Shown one piece after another: positions 35,660 to 45,140 of a stretch of DNA of 64,000 nucleotides (its first letter is position 1; every line of letters starts with the position of its first letter). The stretch is from positions 124,001-188,000 of the forward strand of contig NZ_JBHRXV010000003.1 of the NCBI RefSeq assembly GCF_042648405.1, in the 5' to 3' direction. The position numbers were made by a program, and so were the translations under genes. The DNA comes from Sphingoaurantiacus capsulatus. Its GTDB lineage: Bacteria; Pseudomonadota; Alphaproteobacteria; Sphingomonadales; Sphingomonadaceae. The notes under the pieces were generated by a model. The model saw only the letters and a program-made list of their open reading frames with translations, ran no database searches and was not told the DNA's origin.

Positions 35660-37315
35660 TTACTTGATGGTCGGCAGCGTCTCGAACTGGTGGAACGGCG
35701 GCGGCGACGACAGCGTCCACTCGAGCGTGGTGGCACCTTCGCCCCAGTAGTTGCCCTCGACGCGGCGGCCGGCGAACAGCGACCAGATGATGTTCACGAA
35801 GAACACGATCATGCCCACGCCCATGATCGCATAGCCGACCGAGGCGAGGTGGTTGTAGGCGGCGTAGGCGTCCGGATAGTCCGGAATACGCCGCGGCATG
35901 CCGTCCTGGCCGAGGAAGTGCATCGGGAAGAACAGCACGTTCACGCCAATGAAGAACACCCAGAAGTGCACCTGGCCAAGGAATTCGTTGTACGCGCGGC
36001 CCGACATCTTGCCGAACCAGTAGTAGAAGCCGGCGAACAGCGCGAACACGGCGCCGAGTGACAGCACGTAGTGGAAGTGCGCGACCACATAATAGGTGTC
36101 ATGCATGTAGGTATCGACGCCGGCGTTCGACAGGATGACGCCGGTGACGCCCCCGAGCGTGAACATGAAGATGAAGCCGATGGCCCACATCATCGGGGTC
36201 TTGAAGCTCAGCGAGCCGCCCCACATCGTCGCGATCCACGAGAAGATCTTGATGCCGGTCGGCACCGCGATGACCATCGTCGCCGCCGTGAAGTACATCT
36301 TCGTGTTCACGTCGAGACCCACCGTATACATGTGGTGCGCCCAGACGATGAAACCGATGAAGCCGATGGCGACCATGGCGTAGGCCATGCCGAGGTAGCC
36401 GAACGCCGGCTTCTTCGAGAAGGTCGCGATGACCTGGCTGATGATGCCGAAGCCCGGCAGGATCATGATGTACACTTCGGGGTGACCGAAGAACCAGAAC
36501 AGGTGCTGGTACAGGATCGGGTCGCCGCCGCCGCTGGGATCGAAGAAGGTCGTCCCGAAGTTACGGTCGGTCAGCAGCATGGTGATCGCGCCGGCGAGAA
36601 CCGGGAGCGACAGCAGCAGCAGGAAGGCGGTAACCAGCACCGACCACACGAACAGCGGCATTTTGTGCAGGGTCATGCCCGGCGCGCGCATGTTGAAGAT
36701 GGTGGTGATGAAGTTGATCGCGCCGAGGATCGACGAGGCGCCCGCGAGGTGGAGCGACAGGATCGCCATGTCGACCGCCGGTCCCGGATGGCCGCTGGTC
36801 GACAGCGTCGGATACACCGTCCAGCCGGTGCCCGCGCCGTTGAAGCCGGCCGGACCCTCGACGAACATCGAGCCGAGCAGCAGCAGGAACGCCGGGATGA
36901 TCAGCCAGAAGCTGATGTTGTTCATTCGCGGGAACGCCATGTCCGGCGCGCCGATCATGAGCGGCACGAACCAGTTGCCGAAGCCGCCGATCATCGCCGG
37001 CATCACCATGAAGAACACCATGATGAGGCCGTGGGCGGTGATGAAGCTGTTCCAGAGGTGGTAGGAGGCGTCGATGTTGCCGCCGACCCACTGGGGCAGA
37101 TACTGCATGCCCGGCTCGGCGAGCTCGAGGCGCATGACACCCGAGATCGCGCCGCCGATGATGCCCGCGAAGATCGCGAAGATCAGGTAGAGCGTGCCGA
37201 TGTCCTTGTGGTTGGTCGACAGGAACCAGCGCGCGAAGAAGCCCGGCTTGTGATCGTGATCGTGGTCATGCCCGTGAGCATCGTGACCAGCGGTGAATTC
37301 GGCGGTGTTGGCCAT
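35660..37315 (-). CDS. ctaD: Cytochrome c oxidase subunit I (aa3 type)
   Basis: The catalytic subunit, 551 residues, twelve helices. The heme/copper ligands are visible: WNSFITAHGLIMVFFM (heme a His), WFFGHPEVYIMILPGFGI (Cu(B) His cross-linked to Tyr), WAHHMYTVG (Cu(B) His pair), and VAHFHYVLSLG (heme a and a3 His). The K- and D-channel signature residues fit the A1 class. The N-terminus is unusually His-rich (GHDAHGHDHDHDHKPG). It follows ctaC by 12 bases. Confidence 0.98.
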   Translation of the reverse strand: MANTAEFTAGHDAHGHDHDHDHKPGFFARWFLSTNHKDIGTLYLIFAIFAGIIGGAISGVMRLELAEPGMQYLPQWVGGNIDASYHLWNSFITAHGLIMVFFMVMPAMIGGFGNWFVPLMIGAPDMAFPRMNNISFWLIIPAFLLLLGSMFVEGPAGFNGAGTGWTVYPTLSTSGHPGPAVDMAILSLHLAGASSILGAINFITTIFNMRAPGMTLHKMPLFVWSVLVTAFLLLLSLPVLAGAITMLLTDRNFGTTFFDPSGGGDPILYQHLFWFFGHPEVYIMILPGFGIISQVIATFSKKPAFGYLGMAYAMVAIGFIGFIVWAHHMYTVGLDVNTKMYFTAATMVIAVPTGIKIFSWIATMWGGSLSFKTPMMWAIGFIFMFTLGGVTGVILSNAGVDTYMHDTYYVVAHFHYVLSLGAVFALFAGFYYWFGKMSGRAYNEFLGQVHFWVFFIGVNVLFFPMHFLGQDGMPRRIPDYPDAYAAYNHLASVGYAIMGVGMIVFFVNIIWSLFAGRRVEGNYWGEGATTLEWTLSSPPPFHQFETLPTIK

Positions 37316-37327
37316 GGCGTCTCTCGC

Positions 37328-38500
37328 TTATTCGGCGGGGGTCGGCGCCGCGGCGGGCGCGGCGGCAGGCGTGGTAGCGGCAGCGGCCGGCGAGGCCGCG
37401 GCAGCAGGCGCCGGGGCAGCTTCGGCAGCCGGCGCCGGCTTGGCGGCGACGGTCACGACGAGCTTGCCGTCGGCGCCGCGTGAGAAGCGCGGGCCCGGGC
37501 CTTCGGCACCGTTCTCGGCTTCCTTCGCCGCGACCCAGGCATTGTACTGCGCCGGCTCGACCACCTCGACGGCGATCGGCATGAAGCCATGCTTCGTGCC
37601 GCAAAGCTCCGAGCACTGGCCGAAGTAGACACCCGGGCGATCGACCTTGAACCAGGTTTCGTTGATGCGGCCCGGAACGGCGTCCATCTTCACCCAGAAG
37701 GCGGGCATCGCCCAGCTGTGCAGCACGTCGACCGAGGTGACGAGCACCTTCACGACGGCGCCGGCCGGCACGATCACGCGGTTGTCGGTGTCGAGGAGGC
37801 GCGGCGAGCCCTGCTCGGCGGCTTCCTTGTCGCTCAGCATCACCGCGTCGAAGGTGAAGGCGCCGTGATCGGGATATTCATATTCCCAATACCATTGGTG
37901 ACCGATCGCCTTGATGGTCAGGTCCGGCTTCGGCGGATCATATTGGTCGGCGAGCAGGCGGAACGACGGCACCGCGATAATGACGAGGAGGAGGACCGGG
38001 ACGACCGTCCAGATCACCTCGATCAGCGTGTTGTGCGAGGTGCGCGAGGCGACCGGATTGCGCTTGGCGGCGAAGCGAAACATCGTCCAGCCGAGGAGCC
38101 CGAGAACGATCAGCGTGACCGCGGTCATCATCGGCAGCAGCAGCACGTCGTTGAACCAGCGCGCGTAATGGCCGAGTTCGGTCTGCTGCGGCTGAATCTC
38201 CCAGCCGCTGTGCGGCTGGCCGATACCCGGGGTCGGTTTGGCGCGCGGGAAGCCGTCGGGATTGGCAGCGGCATCAAGGGCGGCGCTGGCGCTGCCCTGG
38301 CCATCGACGATCGCCGGCGCGGCGGGCGCGCCCGGCTCGGTCGGCAGCGGCGTCGTGGCGGCCTCGGTGGCCGCGCGCTCGGCGGAAACAGCCGGCGCCA
38401 CGCTCGGTGCGGTGGTGCCCTGGTCGGTCTGGGCGAAGGCGAAGGTCGGAAGAACCGCCAGCGCCGCCGCGACTGCCCAGATTTTCGTGCGTCCCATCAT
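37328..38500 (-). CDS. ctaC: Cytochrome c oxidase subunit II
   Basis: A 390-residue subunit carrying the Cu(A) centre. It has a signal peptide (MMGRTKIWAVAAALAVLPTFAFAQ), an Ala/Pro/Thr-rich linker (about 25-95), two membrane helices (about 120-145 and 165-185), then a cupredoxin domain with CSELCGTKHGFM, which holds the Cu(A) Cys, His and Met ligands. The C-terminal 50 residues are a long Ala/Pro repeat tail, an extension beyond most family members. Start is one of two adjacent ATGs (38500 or 38497) after GAGGGG. First gene of the oxidase operon. Confidence 0.96.
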   Translation of the reverse strand: MMGRTKIWAVAAALAVLPTFAFAQTDQGTTAPSVAPAVSAERAATEAATTPLPTEPGAPAAPAIVDGQGSASAALDAAANPDGFPRAKPTPGIGQPHSGWEIQPQQTELGHYARWFNDVLLLPMMTAVTLIVLGLLGWTMFRFAAKRNPVASRTSHNTLIEVIWTVVPVLLLVIIAVPSFRLLADQYDPPKPDLTIKAIGHQWYWEYEYPDHGAFTFDAVMLSDKEAAEQGSPRLLDTDNRVIVPAGAVVKVLVTSVDVLHSWAMPAFWVKMDAVPGRINETWFKVDRPGVYFGQCSELCGTKHGFMPIAVEVVEPAQYNAWVAAKEAENGAEGPGPRFSRGADGKLVVTVAAKPAPAAEAAPAPAAAASPAAAATTPAAAPAAAPTPAE

Positions 38501-38559
38501 ACCCCTCGGGTGTTCGGAAAGGGCCGGCCCCCGCGAGGGAGTCGGCATGAAGCACCGGC

Positions 38560-38588
38560 CTTATAGGCAGCGCATCCCGCCGTCACAA
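38560..38588 (-). promoter_or_regulatory. Sigma-70-like promoter of the cta (oxidase) operon
   Basis: On the minus strand TTGTGA (complement of 38583-38588) and TATAAG (complement of 38560-38565) are separated by exactly 17 bases, about 60 bases upstream of ctaC. Just upstream is a 7-base inverted repeat (GCGTTCG at 38589-38595, CGAACGC at 38607-38613), which may terminate the crotonase transcript or bind a regulator. Confidence 0.65.
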
Positions 38589-38619
38589 GCGTTCGGTTTG
38601 CCGCAACGAACGCAATGAT

Positions 38620-39444
38620 TCATCCGGCTTTCAGGTCCTGGAATTGCGCGGGCTGCCTGGTCATCTGCGCGGTGATGGCGATCTGCGAATCCTCGCCGGG
38701 CAGCATCGCGGCGTTCCAGACCGCCACATATTCGAGGCCATCCTCCAGCGAACGGCCGCGGCCGTGGTTGAGCACCTGCTTCACGCCCGCAATCGCCATC
38801 GGCGACTTCGCGGCGATCTCACGCGCCATCGCCATCGCGGCGTCGAGTGCCGCGTCGGCCCCGTCATGCGCCGAATTGAGGAAGCCATGGTGCAGCGCCT
38901 CGTCGGCCGGGAAGCGGCGGCCGGTGTAGGCCAGCTCGCGCACCAGGCCCTGCGGCAGCAGATAGGGGATGCGCTGCAAGGTGCCGACATCGGCGACGAT
39001 GCCGACATTGATTTCCTGAATGGTGAAAAAGCAGTCCTCGGTGCCGATGCGGATGTCGCAGGCGGTGACGAGGTCGACGCCGCCGCCGATGCAGCCGCCC
39101 TGCACCACCGCGATCACCGGCACGCGGCAGCGGTCGATGACGTTGAACGTCTCCTGCATCTTCTTGACCTTGCGACGGAAATGCTCGCGGCTGCGCGCCA
39201 CCTCGGCTCTCTGATCCTCGAGATTGCCCTGGGCTGCCCATTTGAGGTCGAGCCCGGCGGTGAAATGCTTGCCGGTGGAAGCGAGGACGACGGCGCGCAC
39301 CGAGCCATCGGCGTCGATCGCGTCGAACACCTCGATCATATCGGTCCAGAAGGCGGCGTTCATCGCGTTGAGCGCCTGCGGGCGGTTGAGCGTCACCCGC
39401 GCGATATGGCCCGCGACATCCAGGCGCAGCGTTTCCAGTTCCAT
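38620..39444 (-). CDS. Crotonase-family dienoyl-CoA isomerase-like protein
   Basis: A 274-residue enoyl-CoA hydratase/isomerase fold enzyme. The oxyanion hole lies in GKHFTAGLDLKW and QGGCIGGGVDLVTACDIRIGTED. The acidic residues FFTIQEINVGIVADVGTLQRIP match the Glu and Asp that define peroxisomal delta(3,5)-delta(2,4)-dienoyl-CoA isomerase (ECH1), unlike ordinary hydratases. It would serve beta-oxidation of unsaturated fatty acids. ATG 39444 is chosen over the adjacent 39447 because it sits 5 bases from GGAGG. It is divergent from the 2Fe-2S gene with 30 bases between. Confidence 0.87.
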   Translation of the reverse strand: MELETLRLDVAGHIARVTLNRPQALNAMNAAFWTDMIEVFDAIDADGSVRAVVLASTGKHFTAGLDLKWAAQGNLEDQRAEVARSREHFRRKVKKMQETFNVIDRCRVPVIAVVQGGCIGGGVDLVTACDIRIGTEDCFFTIQEINVGIVADVGTLQRIPYLLPQGLVRELAYTGRRFPADEALHHGFLNSAHDGADAALDAAMAMAREIAAKSPMAIAGVKQVLNHGRGRSLEDGLEYVAVWNAAMLPGEDSQIAITAQMTRQPAQFQDLKAG

Positions 39445-39474
39445 CATGCCCTCCCCTTGGCTATCGCTTCGGGC

Positions 39475-40032
39475 ATGACGCGCTTCACGGTGAACAACAA
39501 CCCCGTAGAATATCAGCTTCCGCCCGACACGCCTTTGCTGTGGGCGCTGCGCGACGCGTCGAACCTGACGGGGACGAAGTATGGCTGCGGCATCGGCATC
39601 TGCGGCGCCTGCACAGTCCATATCGACGGGGTGGCGCAGCGGTCCTGCCAGGTGCGGATCGGCGACATCGAGGGCACCTTCATCACCACGATCGAAGGGC
39701 TGTCCGACGATCGCTCGCATCCGCTGCAGCAGGCTTGGATCGCCGAGAATGTGCCGCAGTGCGGCTATTGCCAGCCCGGCATGATCATGGCGGCGGCCTC
39801 GCTGCTGAAGGAAACGCCCAATCCGTCCGACGCGGATGTGAAGAACGGCATTACGAACCTGTGCCGCTGCGGCACCTACCCGCGCATCAAGAAGGCGGTG
39901 CTGCGGGCGGCGAAGGCAATGCAGGGCGGCAGCGCGGATGCGGTGGTCGCGCCGCCGAACACGTCATTGCGGCAAGCGGCGCGCCAGGTGCCGTCGCTGA
40001 CCGACCCGGCGGACAGCAAGCCGAAGGATTGA
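39475..40032 (+). CDS. (2Fe-2S)-binding subunit of a molybdenum hydroxylase (IorA-like), orphan
   Basis: A 185-residue small subunit with a plant-type ferredoxin domain (CGIGICGACTVHIDG) and a helical second domain with the CxxC..CxC cluster (QCGYCQPGMIMAA and LCRCGTYPRIKKAV). These pass electrons from the molybdopterin subunit of isoquinoline or aldehyde oxidoreductases. No large subunit follows: the next feature is a repeat and then a small reverse gene. The C-terminal 35 residues are disordered. The partner may be encoded elsewhere, or it may have been lost here. Confidence 0.88.
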   Translation: MTRFTVNNNPVEYQLPPDTPLLWALRDASNLTGTKYGCGIGICGACTVHIDGVAQRSCQVRIGDIEGTFITTIEGLSDDRSHPLQQAWIAENVPQCGYCQPGMIMAAASLLKETPNPSDADVKNGITNLCRCGTYPRIKKAVLRAAKAMQGGSADAVVAPPNTSLRQAARQVPSLTDPADSKPKD

Positions 40033-40042
40033 TCGCTGTTGG

Positions 40043-40190
40043 TCCCTCTCCCGCCTGCGGGAGAGGTTAGGTGAGGGTGTGCGAGCGCCAGCGAGCCCTT
40101 TGCCGACAGTGCCAAGCGGAGAGGACGGTACACCCTCACCCTTCCAGCCTGCGGCTGGGCCCCTCCCTCTCCCGCAAGCGGGCGAGGGGA
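40043..40190. repeat. Compound intergenic repeat with two CCCTCTCCCGC hairpins
   Basis: A left hairpin CCCTCTCCCGCCTGCGGGAGAGG (about 40044-40066) is followed by GGTGAGGGTGT (40070-40080), whose complement ACACCCTCACC is at 40130-40140, then a second hairpin family copy (CCTCCCTCTCCCGCAAGCGGGCGAGGGG, about 40162-40189). This is a widespread type of proteobacterial intergenic repeat. It fills the gap after the orphan 2Fe-2S gene and can fold as a large cruciform. Confidence 0.75.
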
Positions 40191-40198
40191 ATGGGCGC

Positions 40199-40429
40199 CT
40201 ACGCGCTTACCGCGTGCGTCAGGTCTTCGCGGACCTGGCAGCCCAACTCGGTGAGCCGGCCATCGACCCAGCCGCGCTTGCCCATCGCGATGACGCGCGC
40301 AGCGTCGAGCTGGCAGAGCGTATGCAGTTTCCACGACAGCCGCCAGACATCGGCCGGGATCGACGGCTCCATCGCCAGCAGCACGCGGCGCTGCTCCGGC
40401 GTCAAATTCGCTGCGATCTGTTCGGACAT
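40199..40429 (-). CDS. Conserved small protein of unknown function
   Basis: A 76-residue soluble protein MSEQIAANLTPEQRRVLLAMEP..., helical, containing one Trp pair (DVWRLSWKLHTLCQLD) and a C-terminal TELGCQVREDLTHAVSA. The pattern (aromatic and Leu core, two Cys) suggests a small winged-helix or three-helix fold, but no family is recognised. ATG 40429 has AGGGGGG about 9 bases upstream. It lies downstream of maiA on the same strand, separated by 135 bases that hold a 17-base palindrome. Confidence 0.6.
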   Translation of the reverse strand: MSEQIAANLTPEQRRVLLAMEPSIPADVWRLSWKLHTLCQLDAARVIAMGKRGWVDGRLTELGCQVREDLTHAVSA

Positions 40430-40506
40430 GTACGCGTCCCCCCTCACTCAAAACCCGCGTGCGGATTTCACGCCAGAAATATGAAGGGGAAATTAACAGC
40501 CGTTAA

Positions 40507-40523
40507 CGCGACTCAGAGTCGCG
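40507..40523. terminator. Palindrome downstream of maiA
   Basis: CGCGACTC-A-GAGTCGCG, 8-base perfect arms about one base, 42 bases after the maiA stop on the minus strand. No T-run, so it is either a weak terminator or an operator for the small gene that starts at 40429. A TTAA-N6-TTAA stretch precedes it (40495-40506). Confidence 0.3.
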
Positions 40524-40564
40524 CGATGTCCTTCGACGAACCGTTTCGCCGCCGCGCCGAAAGC

Positions 40565-41209
40565 TCAGACGTCGGCGTCGGGCTGGGCCTCGGGACGCGC
40601 CGCGCGCACTTCCGGGAGCGCGTTCAGCGCCTTGTCGATCACCACGAGTCGCGGGAAATGCGTGAGGTCGGCGCGTACCCGGCGGGCGTTGTACATCTGC
40701 GGGACGAGGCAGATGTCGGCCAGCGTCACGCTGTCGCCGAACAAATACGGTCCCTTCGACCCCTCGGCGATCTCTTCGAGCGCGGCGAAGCCGGTCTCGA
40801 TCCAGTGCTGCGCCCAGGCATCGATCTCTTCCTGCGCGTGGCCGAGCGGCTCCTTCAGATATTTGAGGACGCGCAGATTGTTGATCGGGTGAATGTCGCA
40901 GGCGATGGCGAGTGCCGCCGCGCGAACGCGGGCACGGGCCAGCGGCTCGTCGGGCAGCAGCCGCGGCTCGGGATAGACCTCGTCGAGATATTCGATGATC
41001 GCGAGGCTCTGGTTCAGCCCTGCCTCGCCATCGATAAGATAAGGCACCAGCCCCTGCGGGTTGAGCAGCTTGAAGCCGACGCCATTCTGCGCGCCGGTGC
41101 GGATGTCGATGGCCTTGCCGTCATAAGCGAGGCTCTTCAGCGCCAGCGCAATGCGGACGCGGTAGGCGGCCGACGAGCGCCAATAACCGTAGAGAACGCG
41201 ATCGCTCAC
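40565..41209 (-). CDS. maiA: Maleylacetoacetate isomerase (zeta-class glutathione transferase)
   Basis: A 214-residue GST that isomerises maleylacetoacetate to fumarylacetoacetate using glutathione in tyrosine/homogentisate breakdown. The zeta signature SSAAYRVRIALALK is at 12-25 (SSCxxxRVR type, with Ala for Cys), followed by NPQGLVPYLIDGE and a C-terminal domain GDSVTLADICLVPQMYNARR. It is coupled to fahA by an ATGA overlap. Last gene of the formaldehyde/tyrosine operon. Confidence 0.94.
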   Translation of the reverse strand: MSDRVLYGYWRSSAAYRVRIALALKSLAYDGKAIDIRTGAQNGVGFKLLNPQGLVPYLIDGEAGLNQSLAIIEYLDEVYPEPRLLPDEPLARARVRAAALAIACDIHPINNLRVLKYLKEPLGHAQEEIDAWAQHWIETGFAALEEIAEGSKGPYLFGDSVTLADICLVPQMYNARRVRADLTHFPRLVVIDKALNALPEVRAARPEAQPDADV

Positions 41210-42237
41210 TGTCCCCCCAGCGCGCTGGGGGTGAGCGGCTGCACCGTCTGCTCGATGGCGCCGAAGATCGAATGGCCGCTGTCGTCGAGCGCTTCGATGC
41301 GAATGGTGTCACCGAAGCTCATGAACGGCGTTGCCGGCTTGCCGCTGTTGATCGTCTCGATCATGCGGATTTCGGCGATGCAGCTGTAGCCGAGGCCACC
41401 CTCGCTGACCGGCCGGCCGGGGCTGTCGCCTTCCTTGTTGGAAACGGTACCCGAGCCGACGATGGCACCGGCACCGAGACGGCGGGTCTTCGTCACATGC
41501 TCGATGAGCTTGGCGAAGCTGAAGGTCATGTCGATGCCGGCATCGGGCTTGCCGAACGGCTGGCCGTTCAAGGTCGAGACCAGCGCACGGTTGAGCTTGC
41601 CGTCGTTCCACCAGTCGCCGAGCTCGTCGGGCGTGACCGCCACCGGCGAGAAGGTCGTCGCCGGCTTCGACTGGTAGAAGCCGAAGCCCTTGCCCAGTTC
41701 GTTCGGGATGAGGTTGCGCAGCGAAACATCGTTGACCAGCATCACCAGCTTGATGTGGCGGTGTGCGTCCGCTTCGGTCGTCCCCATCGGCACGTCGCCG
41801 GTGATCACCGCCACCTCGCCCTCGAAATCGATACCGAAATTCTCGTCGGGGACGATGATCGCATCGCGCGGCGGGGTGAAATCGTCGGAGCCGCCCTGAT
41901 AGACCAGCGGATCGGTCCAGAAGGTCTCCGGCATCTCGGCGCCGCGCGCCTTCCGGACCAGCTCGACGTGGTTCACATAGGCCGATCCGTCGACCCACTG
42001 ATAGGCCCGCGGCAGCGGCGACAGTGCGTCGCGCTCGTGGAAGCGCATCATCGGGATGGCTTCATGCTCGAGGTCCTGCGCGAGCAGTTCAAGCTTCGGC
42101 GCGGCGGTGTGCCAGTCGTCGAGCGCTGCCTGCAAGGTCGGCGCGATATGGCTGGCGTCGGCGCACCAGGCGAGGCTCTTCGAAACGACGACCAGACGGC
42201 CGTCACGCGTGCCGTTCTTCAGGGTAGCAAGCTTCAT
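41206..42237 (-). CDS. fahA: Fumarylacetoacetase
   Basis: Hydrolyses fumarylacetoacetate to fumarate and acetoacetate. 343 residues. It has the FAH fold, with the metal-binding acid residues in PDENFGIDFEGEVAVITGD and IVGSGTVSNKEG; the short N-terminal domain opens MKLATLKNGTRDGRLVVVS. This is the prokaryotic-type sequence rather than the 420-residue animal enzyme. The start overlaps the fghA stop, and the stop overlaps the maiA start (ATGA at both ends). No homogentisate dioxygenase or HPPD is in the window. Confidence 0.94.
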   Translation of the reverse strand: MKLATLKNGTRDGRLVVVSKSLAWCADASHIAPTLQAALDDWHTAAPKLELLAQDLEHEAIPMMRFHERDALSPLPRAYQWVDGSAYVNHVELVRKARGAEMPETFWTDPLVYQGGSDDFTPPRDAIIVPDENFGIDFEGEVAVITGDVPMGTTEADAHRHIKLVMLVNDVSLRNLIPNELGKGFGFYQSKPATTFSPVAVTPDELGDWWNDGKLNRALVSTLNGQPFGKPDAGIDMTFSFAKLIEHVTKTRRLGAGAIVGSGTVSNKEGDSPGRPVSEGGLGYSCIAEIRMIETINSGKPATPFMSFGDTIRIEALDDSGHSIFGAIEQTVQPLTPSALGGQ

Positions 42238-43073
42238 GCGGCCTCCGTCAGACGCTTGTGATGCCAGCGGAGGTGGTCCTCGACGAAGCTGGCGATGAAG
42301 TAATAGCTGTGATCATAGCCGGGCTGGCGGCGCAGTGTTAGCGGGATGCCGGCGGCCGCACAGGCGGTCTCGAGCAGCTCGGGTTTCAGCTGGCTGGCGA
42401 TGAAATTATCGGCCTCGCCCTGATCGACGAGGATGTCGGCGACGCGCGCGCCGTTCTCAATTAGCGCGGTCGCGTCATAGTCGCGCCACTTGGCCTGGTC
42501 CTCGCCGAGATAGCCGGCCAGCGCCTTCTCGCCCCACGGACAGCGCATCGGCGAGGCGATCGGCGCGAAGGCGGAGACGCTGCGAAAGCGGTCAGGATTG
42601 CGCAGCGCGATCGTCAGCGCGCCGTGGCCGCCCATCGAATGGCCGGTGATCGACTGGCGCGCCATGTCGGCGGGAAAGCCGGCCGCGATCACCGCCGGAA
42701 GTTCGCGCTCGATATAGCTGCGCATCCGGAAATGCGGCGCCCACGGCGCCTGCGTCGCGTCTACATAGAAGCCGGCGCCCATGCCGAAGTCATAGGCGGG
42801 ATCGTCGGCGACGCCCTCACCGCGCGGACTGGTGTCGGGCGCGACGAGGATCAGCTCCAGTTCGGCGGCCACGCGCTGCGCGCCGGCCTTGGTGGTGAAA
42901 TTCTCCTCGGTGCAGGTCAGCCCGGCGAGGAACCACAGCACGGGGAACGGCCCCTCGCCTTCGGGCACGAATACCGAAAAGCGCATCGGCGTGCCGGTCT
43001 CGGCGGAATCGTGCCGATAGAAGCCCTGCGTGCCGCCGAAGCTGCGGTGCTGTGAGATCGTCTCCAGGCTCAT
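42234..43073 (-). CDS. fghA: S-formylglutathione hydrolase
   Basis: Hydrolyses S-formylglutathione to formate and glutathione, the second step of formaldehyde oxidation. 279 residues, esterase D family. The catalytic Ser is in ITGHSMGGHGALT, Asp in DILVDQGEADNFI, and His in PGYDHSYYFIASF; FLAGLTCTEENF is the family oxyanion segment. It overlaps purU (ATGA) and fahA (ATGA). Confidence 0.96.
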   Translation of the reverse strand: MSLETISQHRSFGGTQGFYRHDSAETGTPMRFSVFVPEGEGPFPVLWFLAGLTCTEENFTTKAGAQRVAAELELILVAPDTSPRGEGVADDPAYDFGMGAGFYVDATQAPWAPHFRMRSYIERELPAVIAAGFPADMARQSITGHSMGGHGALTIALRNPDRFRSVSAFAPIASPMRCPWGEKALAGYLGEDQAKWRDYDATALIENGARVADILVDQGEADNFIASQLKPELLETACAAAGIPLTLRRQPGYDHSYYFIASFVEDHLRWHHKRLTEAA

Positions 43074-43935
43074 CGAAACATCACCGTCTTCGCCCCGTTC
43101 AATACCACGCGGCGCTCCGCCTGCCATTTGACGGCACGCGCCAGCACCTGCGCCTCAATATCGCGGCCGATGCGAACGAGATCGTCGATGCTGTCGCGAT
43201 GATCGACGCGCTCCACCGCCTGCTCGATGATCGGCCCTTCGTCGAGGTCGCTGGTGACATAATGCGCGGTAGCGCCGATCAGCTTCACGCCGCGCGCATG
43301 CGCCCGGTGATAGGGCTTGGCGCCCTTGAAGCTCGGCAGGAAGCTGTGGTGGATGTTGATGCAGCGCCCGGCCAGTCGCGCCGTCAGCTCGGGCGACAGC
43401 ACCTGCATGTAGCGCGCGAGCACGACGATGTCGGCGCGCGTCTCCTCGACCAGCGCCGCGATCTGCGCTTCCTGCGCCGCCCGGTTGTCCGCCGTCACGG
43501 GAAGGTGATGATAGGGAATGCCATGCCACTCGGTCAGCGAGCGCATGTCCGGATGGTTCGACACCACCGCCACCACCTCGACCGGCAGCGCGCCGGTGCT
43601 CCAGCGATGGAGCAGGTCGTAGAGGCAGTGCGCATGCTTGGACACGGCGATGACCAGGCGCGCGCGCTCGGCGGAGTCGCTCAGCGTCCAGTCCATCGCG
43701 TGGCGGCTGCCGACCGCCGCGAAGGCAGCGCGCAGCGCGTCGAGCCGCAGCGGCGCGTCGCTGCCGCTGACGAAGGCGACGCGCATGAAGAAACGCCCCG
43801 TCTCCAGGTCGGCATATTGCTGGCTGTCGACGATGAAGCCGCCGTGCCGGGCGAGGAAGCCGGTGACGTCGGCGACGATGCCGACGGCGTCGCGGCACGA
43901 CAGCGTCAGGATGAAAGGCGGGTCCTGCAGGCGCA

Positions 43936-43936
<1 letters not shown>
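43070..43936 (-). CDS. purU: Formyltetrahydrofolate deformylase
   Basis: Releases formate from 10-formyl-THF. 288 residues, with an N-terminal ACT domain (about 5-80, ILTLSCRDAVGIVADVTGFLARHGG) and a C-terminal formyltransferase-like domain; the catalytic region is NIHHSFLPSFKGAKPYHRAHARGVKLIGATAHYVT, with Asp in TSDLDEGPIIEQ. It is placed between frmA and fghA in a one-base/ATGA coupled series, linking folate-bound and glutathione-bound C1 units to formate. Confidence 0.95.
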
Positions 43937-45048
<1,112 letters not shown>

Positions 45049-45057
45049 CGGGGGAGG

Positions 45058-45124
45058 CCCTTCCAGCTTGGTGCCGGGTTGCTTAGCGGGGGCACCCCCG
45101 CCTCGCAACCCGGCGCCGGAAGGG
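45058..45124 (-). promoter_or_regulatory. Long multi-stem hairpin in the frmA leader, overlapping its ribosome site
   Basis: Nested perfect arms: CCCTTCC (45058-45064) with GGAAGGG (45118-45124), GCCGGGTTGC (45073-45082) with GCAACCCGGC (45105-45114), GCGGGGG (45086-45092) with CCCCCGC (45095-45101). On the minus strand the GGAAGGG nearest frmA is the only SD-like sequence, 9 bases before the ATG, so it is locked in the outer stem. The structure also lies 16 bases beyond the phoX stop and may end that transcript. Confidence 0.5.
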
Positions 45125-45140
45125 CGCGCCGCCCGATCAA

